This document shows positions 39,207-42,645 of a stretch of 42,645 bases of DNA, piece by piece. The position numbers and the translations under genes are program-made. This DNA comes from an uncultured Collinsella sp. GTDB taxonomy: Bacteria > Actinomycetota > Coriobacteriia > Coriobacteriales > Coriobacteriaceae. The DNA lies in contig CABRIF010000008.1 in NCBI GenBank assembly GCA_902470925.1, positions 1 through 42,645 on the forward strand, read 5' to 3'. Position 1 is the stretch's first letter; the number at the start of each line of letters is the position of its first letter. The notes beneath the pieces are model-generated. The model saw only the letters and a program-made list of their open reading frames with translations, was not told the DNA's origin and did not search any database.

Positions 39207-39860
39207 CTAGTCGCGATAGTAGTCCAGACGCTTTTCCAGCGCGCCCTGTGCGACCTCGATCGCCAGGTTGAACACCCAATACAGCAACGCCGCCACCGCG
39301 AAGGGCACCATGCTCACCTGCGAGGCGACAAGCGCCTTGGCAGTCGAGAACATCTCCCCCACCCCGATCGCGAACGCCAGCGAGGTGTCTTTCACCAGCG
39401 TGATGACCTCGTTGCCCATGGCGGGCAGGATGCGCTTGACCACCTGCGGCAGCACGATGAACCAGAAGGTCTGCAGCCGCGAGTAGCCCAGCACCTCGGC
39501 CGCCTCGTACTGGCCGCGCGGAATCGACTGCACGCCGCTGCGGTAGATCTCGGCGAAGTAGGCGGCGTAGTTGATGATGAACGCCGCGATGCACGCCTGC
39601 CATTTGGAGTCGGGCGTGAGCTGGATGCCGAACACGTAGTACGGAGCGAAGTAGATGGCGAACATCTGCAGCATGAGCGGGGTGCCACGCATGAGGGAGA
39701 TGTAGAGGCGCACGATCAGCCGCACCGGCGCCAGGCGGCTCATGCGTCCCCAGGCCACCAGCACCCCCAGCGGCACCGCGCCCACAAGCGTCCAGATGAA
39801 GATCTGCACGCTGACCGCGAATCCCGCGCCCAGCATCTGCACCATCGTGGCAAGCGTCAT
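39207..39860 (-). CDS. Polar amino-acid ABC transporter permease
   Basis: Inner-membrane permease of 217 aa in the HisM/GlnP family. The opening helix (AVSVQIFIWTLVGAVPLGVLVAWGRMS), RLYISLMRGTPLMLQMF and the EAA loop QYEAAEVLGYSRLQTFWFIVLPQ are characteristic. The start is ATG 39860 with AAAGGGA upstream; longer starts to 40136 read Arg/Ala-rich noise. A 290-base GC-rich gap without visible features separates it from the binding-protein gene. Confidence 0.92.
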   Translation of the reverse strand: MTLATMVQMLGAGFAVSVQIFIWTLVGAVPLGVLVAWGRMSRLAPVRLIVRLYISLMRGTPLMLQMFAIYFAPYYVFGIQLTPDSKWQACIAAFIINYAAYFAEIYRSGVQSIPRGQYEAAEVLGYSRLQTFWFIVLPQVVKRILPAMGNEVITLVKDTSLAFAIGVGEMFSTAKALVASQVSMVPFAVAALLYWVFNLAIEVAQGALEKRLDYYRD

Positions 39861-40150
39861 GTGCCCGTCCCTTTCTCGTTCGTTCCGTCTTGCGGCGTCC
39901 CCGCCGCTCGGGTGCGCCGCGGTTGCGCGGCTGCGGGGGCGCGCCTGCGCACGGGCGTGCGCAACCGGCACCACCGGCGCCGCGCGAGCAGGGCCACGGA
40001 GCAGTCCTGCCCGCCGCAACACGAGGCCACCGCCATCGGGCGCATCGGGCCCGGCGGCCCCGCAGCGCTGCCGTCCGCACGCGTGCAGCCGCGGTACCCG
40101 GGCGAACATCCCGTCCGCACCCGGCACCGCGGCCATCCGCGCGCTCTATG

Positions 40151-41158
40151 TTACTTGAGCTCCCAGTTGTCGTAGGACAGGCCGTAGCTCGCGTACTTCT
40201 CGCACAGCTGCTGCACCGTGCCGTCGGCATCGAGCTCGCGCAGAGCCTCGGTCACCTTCTCGGCCGTCTCGGTGTCGCCCTTCTTGAAGCCCACCGCGTA
40301 GTTCTCCTCCGACAGGCGCTCGTCAAGCATCACGTAGGCATCGGGCTTGGCCGCCATCTGATACTGCGCGATGGACAGGTCGCACGCCACGGCATCCACC
40401 GCGCCCGACTCGAGCTGCATGAAGGCGGTGTTGTAGTCCCCGATCGTCTCCAGCGAGGCGAAGGTGCTCGCAAGGTCCTTCTTGTCGCCCTCGAGCACGT
40501 CCTCGGCCGCGGAATCCACCTGCGTGATGACGGTCTTGCCGGCAAGGTCGGCGTCCGAGGCGATGCCGCTGTCCTTCTTCACCACAACGACCTGGGCATT
40601 CAGCATATATGGATCGGAGAAGGTGTAGTCATCCTCGCGGCCCTCCATGGTGAAGCCGTTCCAGATGCAGTTGATGGCGCCGGAATCGAGCAGGGTGTCC
40701 TTGGCATCCCAGTCAATGGCCTCCAGCTTGACCTTCCAGCCGAGCTTATCGGCCACCGCCTGGGCCAGATCGAGGTCGAAGCCGGTATAGGAGCCGTCGT
40801 CGCCCACGAAGCCGTAGGGCGGATAGGACTGGTCGAAGCCGACGATGAGCGTACCGGTGGTGGCTGCCGAGGTGTCGGCGGAGGCGGAAGCGGAGCCCGA
40901 GCCGGACGCCGAGCCGTCCGTGCTGCTTGCGGGCGAGGCACCGCAGCCGGCGAGCAGCGCCGCGCCGCACAGGGCGCAGGCCGCCGAGGCCATGAGCGCG
41001 CGTCGGCTCAGTGCCCGGCGCCATCCGGCGCGGGCGGCGCCTGCCGGGGCGGCAGCCGTCGCGGATGCACCGTTGGCAGACGCGGCGTCCTCGGCGCAGG
41101 CGGCGGCGCGATCGGCGGTGCGAGCGGTTCGGTTCACGATCTCGTTCATCGGCTTCAT
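40151..41158 (-). CDS. Polar amino-acid ABC transporter substrate-binding lipoprotein
   Basis: Extracytoplasmic binding protein of 335 aa (SBP family 3) for a polar amino acid. TLIVGFDQSYPPYGFVGDDGSYTGFDLDLAQAVADKLG and the later SGAINCIWNGFTM and AGKTVITQVDSAAED are family hallmarks. The lipobox is LLAGC (Cys72), which leaves an unusually long Ala/Arg-rich N-terminal part of about 50 residues before the signal helix. An internal Met56 would give a more usual length, but AAAGGA supports 41158. First gene of the operon, under a promoter with two palindromes. Confidence 0.9.
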   Translation of the reverse strand: MKPMNEIVNRTARTADRAAACAEDAASANGASATAAAPAGAARAGWRRALSRRALMASAACALCGAALLAGCGASPASSTDGSASGSGSASASADTSAATTGTLIVGFDQSYPPYGFVGDDGSYTGFDLDLAQAVADKLGWKVKLEAIDWDAKDTLLDSGAINCIWNGFTMEGREDDYTFSDPYMLNAQVVVVKKDSGIASDADLAGKTVITQVDSAAEDVLEGDKKDLASTFASLETIGDYNTAFMQLESGAVDAVACDLSIAQYQMAAKPDAYVMLDERLSEENYAVGFKKGDTETAEKVTEALRELDADGTVQQLCEKYASYGLSYDNWELK

Positions 41159-41180
41159 GGTAGGTCCTTTCCCTGTGGGT

Positions 41181-41198
41181 ACTTTAGTTTGCTAAAGT
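41181..41198. promoter_or_regulatory. Palindromic operator in amino-acid ABC leader (ACTTTA-N6-TAAAGT)
   Basis: ACTTTAG-TTTG-CTAAAGT: arms identical to the opp-upstream palindrome, with the same 6-base centre length. It lies just downstream of the predicted transcription start and 23 bases before the ATG, where a bound protein would block elongation. Confidence 0.7.
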
Positions 41199-41217
41199 GT
41201 CTCAACCAACGATTGGG

Positions 41218-41247
41218 AGAATAGCACTTTAGTTAAGTGGAGTGCAA
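41218..41247 (-). promoter_or_regulatory. Promoter of amino-acid ABC operon with a palindrome in its spacer
   Basis: On the minus strand TTGCAC (plus 41242-41247), an 18-base spacer and TATTCT (41218-41223). The spacer holds CACTT-N5-AAGTG (41225-41239), which shares the ACTTTAG half-site with the downstream operator. This is a typical repressor layout. Confidence 0.72.
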
Positions 41248-41555
41248 GACCTTTTCCAAGATTGTTTCGAATCTGTTATGACACCCCGCGAACGCGGCGG
41301 GCACGCCCTGCGGCGGCGGGAGAGCGAACGCAGGCGGGCGCAGCGCCACGAGAGCGGATGCGTACCGATCCCGAGGGGGCCACGGAAGCGGATGCACGCC
41401 GGCCCCCGAACAGGGCAGCAACAGCCCCGCCCGCGCCCCGCGTCGCCCCAGCGCCGCCGCATGGGCCAAGCGACCCGCGCGCAATCGCCAAGCGGCCCTT
41501 GTGAAATCGGGCTCATATACAATAGGAGCACATCGCAACCGAGAAACGGATCACC

Positions 41556-42598
41556 ATGGCCCACTCAGCCTCATCACGCAACAGCACGTCCCGCACCGCC
41601 GACCGTGGCGGCAAGCCCGTGCACGCAGACCGCCGCGGCGGCAATGGTCACGCACGCGGGCACGGCGGCGCCCACCAGCAGCGTCACCGCGGCAACGATG
41701 CCCGCGACAGCAAGCCCGCCGGCGAGCCGCGCGACGGCATGCGCAACGGCTCCACCCACGGCACGCGCCGCGATCGCACGCACGGCAGCACCGCCCACTC
41801 CAAGCGCGGCGGCATGCGCGCCGCAGCGGGCACGCACCGCAACGCACAGAAGCCGCGGGCCGCGCGCGTCGAGCGGCACCCCGGCCCCTGCCCCATCAAG
41901 CAGGCGTGCGGAGGCTGCGAATGGATCGGCATCCCCTACCGCAAGCAGCTCGCCCGCAAGCAGGCGGCCATGGAGGAGCTCTTCGACCCTCTGATCAAGG
42001 AGGCGGGCTGGGATGCGGGCATCGCGCCGATCGTCGGCATGGAGCCGCGCGATGCGCAGGTACGCGTGCCCTACACCCCCTTCGGCTACCGCCACAAGGC
42101 AGCCTCGCCCTTCGCGCCCGGACCGCACGGCACCATCGAGAGCGGGTTTTTCGCCCGCGGCACCCACCGGATCGTGACCTGCCCCGCCTGCGCGGTCGAG
42201 GCCGACGGCGCGCGACGCATCCTGAATGAGACCGCAGCGATCGCATCCCGGCTGGGCATCGCCGCCTACGACGAGGATCGGCGGCGCGGCCTGCTGCGCT
42301 ACGCCGTGGTCCGCATGGGCTGGCGCGCGGACGAGGCCATGCTCACGCTGGTGACCTCCAACCGCGACATTCCGCATGTCTCCAAGCTCGTCGAACGGCT
42401 GCGCGCCATCGACAGCCGCATCGTCACGATCGCCCAGAACATCAACCCGCGCCAGACCAACGCGATTCTCGGCGGCGAGACCCGTATCCTGTACGGCGCC
42501 GAGCGCATGCGCGACCGGCTGCTGGGCTGCACCTTCGAGATCTCGCCCACGTCCTTCTACCAAACCAACCCGCAGCAGACCGAAGTGCTCTACCAGCT
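41556..42598 (+). CDS. rlmD: 23S rRNA (uracil-C5)-methyltransferase, RlmD/RumA-like, 3' truncated
   Basis: SAM-dependent rRNA methyltransferase, 347 codons visible before the contig ends. An Fe-S cluster motif is present: C112-x5-C118-x2-C121 (CPIKQACGGCEW), with a later Cys at 209 or 212 (TCPAC). SPTSFYQTNPQQTEVLY marks the start of the SAM-binding domain; the catalytic Cys region is missing. In place of the usual N-terminal TRAM domain there are about 105 residues rich in Arg, Gly, His and Ser. It starts at ATG 41556; the ribosome site is weak. The 308 bases before it (41248-41555) show a TACAAT -10 candidate but no clear -35. TrmA-family paralogues make the exact target uncertain. Confidence 0.85.
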
Positions 42599-42645
42599 CT
42601 GTCTCTTATACACATCTCCGAGCCCACGAGACGTAGAGGAATCTC
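42599..42645 (+). other. Illumina Nextera adapter and index (assembly artefact)
   Basis: Positions 42599-42617 are the Tn5 mosaic end CTGTCTCTTATACACATCT. They are followed by CCGAGCCCACGAGAC (read-2 adapter, 42618-42632), GTAGAGGA (42633-42640, the i7 index known as N712) and ATCTC, the start of P7. This is untrimmed library adapter at the contig end, not genomic sequence. Confidence 0.98.

Noticed and set aside
41242..42229. Arg/Ala-rich plus-strand frames overlapping the rlmD start.
   Set aside because: Out of frame with the Fe-S and FYQTN motifs, and no ribosome site or family.
42376..42636. Plus-strand ORF ending VSYTHLRAHET and minus-strand ORF starting MGSEMCIRD.
   Set aside because: Both run through Nextera adapter; the real frame here is rlmD.

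Overview
The window looks like one end of a contig from a high-GC, Gram-positive gut actinobacterium of the class Coriobacteriia, most likely Collinsella or a close relative. This is inferred from an actinobacterial-type rpoB/rpoC and str cluster, a cellobiose-type PTS with two 6-phospho-beta-glucosidases, a sortase-anchored glycan hydrolase and the strong GC bias; no database search was possible. Almost every gene is on the minus strand. The exceptions are a CLC-type channel at the left end, a C39-like peptidase near 35 kb and an rRNA methyltransferase at the right end.

Left part (1-11.5 kb): a CLC channel converges on a class II fructose-bisphosphate aldolase. Next comes an 8.2-kb beta-glucoside island, read leftward: a LicR-type PRD regulator broken by an 11-base poly-C tract, PTS EIIA, EIIB and EIIC, two GH1 6-phospho-beta-glucosidases and an AEC-family exporter. 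The island lies between two copies of a 111-bp direct repeat. The right copy is the 3' end of an intact metallo-hydrolase gene; the left copy is a stranded fragment of it.

Middle part (11.6-28 kb): a two-gene ABC transporter, then the str cluster (rpsL-rpsG-fusA-rpsJ, closed by a terminator, with no tuf gene), a StrH-like LPXTG-anchored GH20 hexosaminidase wedged between rpoC and rpsL, and rpoB-rpoC. RpoC carries a C-terminal extension resembling the alpha-subunit CTD. RpoB diverges sharply inside and just after the rifampicin pocket, and S12 has Arg at position 88.

Right part (28.4-42.6 kb): a peptide ABC operon (oppA-B-C-D-F), a membrane-anchored C39-like protein, a degenerate EF-G paralogue and a polar amino-acid ABC operon. 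The last has REP-like tandem repeats between its permease and ATPase genes. The peptide and amino-acid operons share an 18-bp palindrome, ACTTTA-N6-TAAAGT, in their upstream regions, which suggests one common repressor. The last gene is an RlmD-like rRNA methyltransferase. It is cut at 42598, where the sequence changes into Illumina Nextera adapter with an index: an assembly artefact, not biology.

No rRNA, tRNA, CRISPR array, transposase or integrase gene was recognised.
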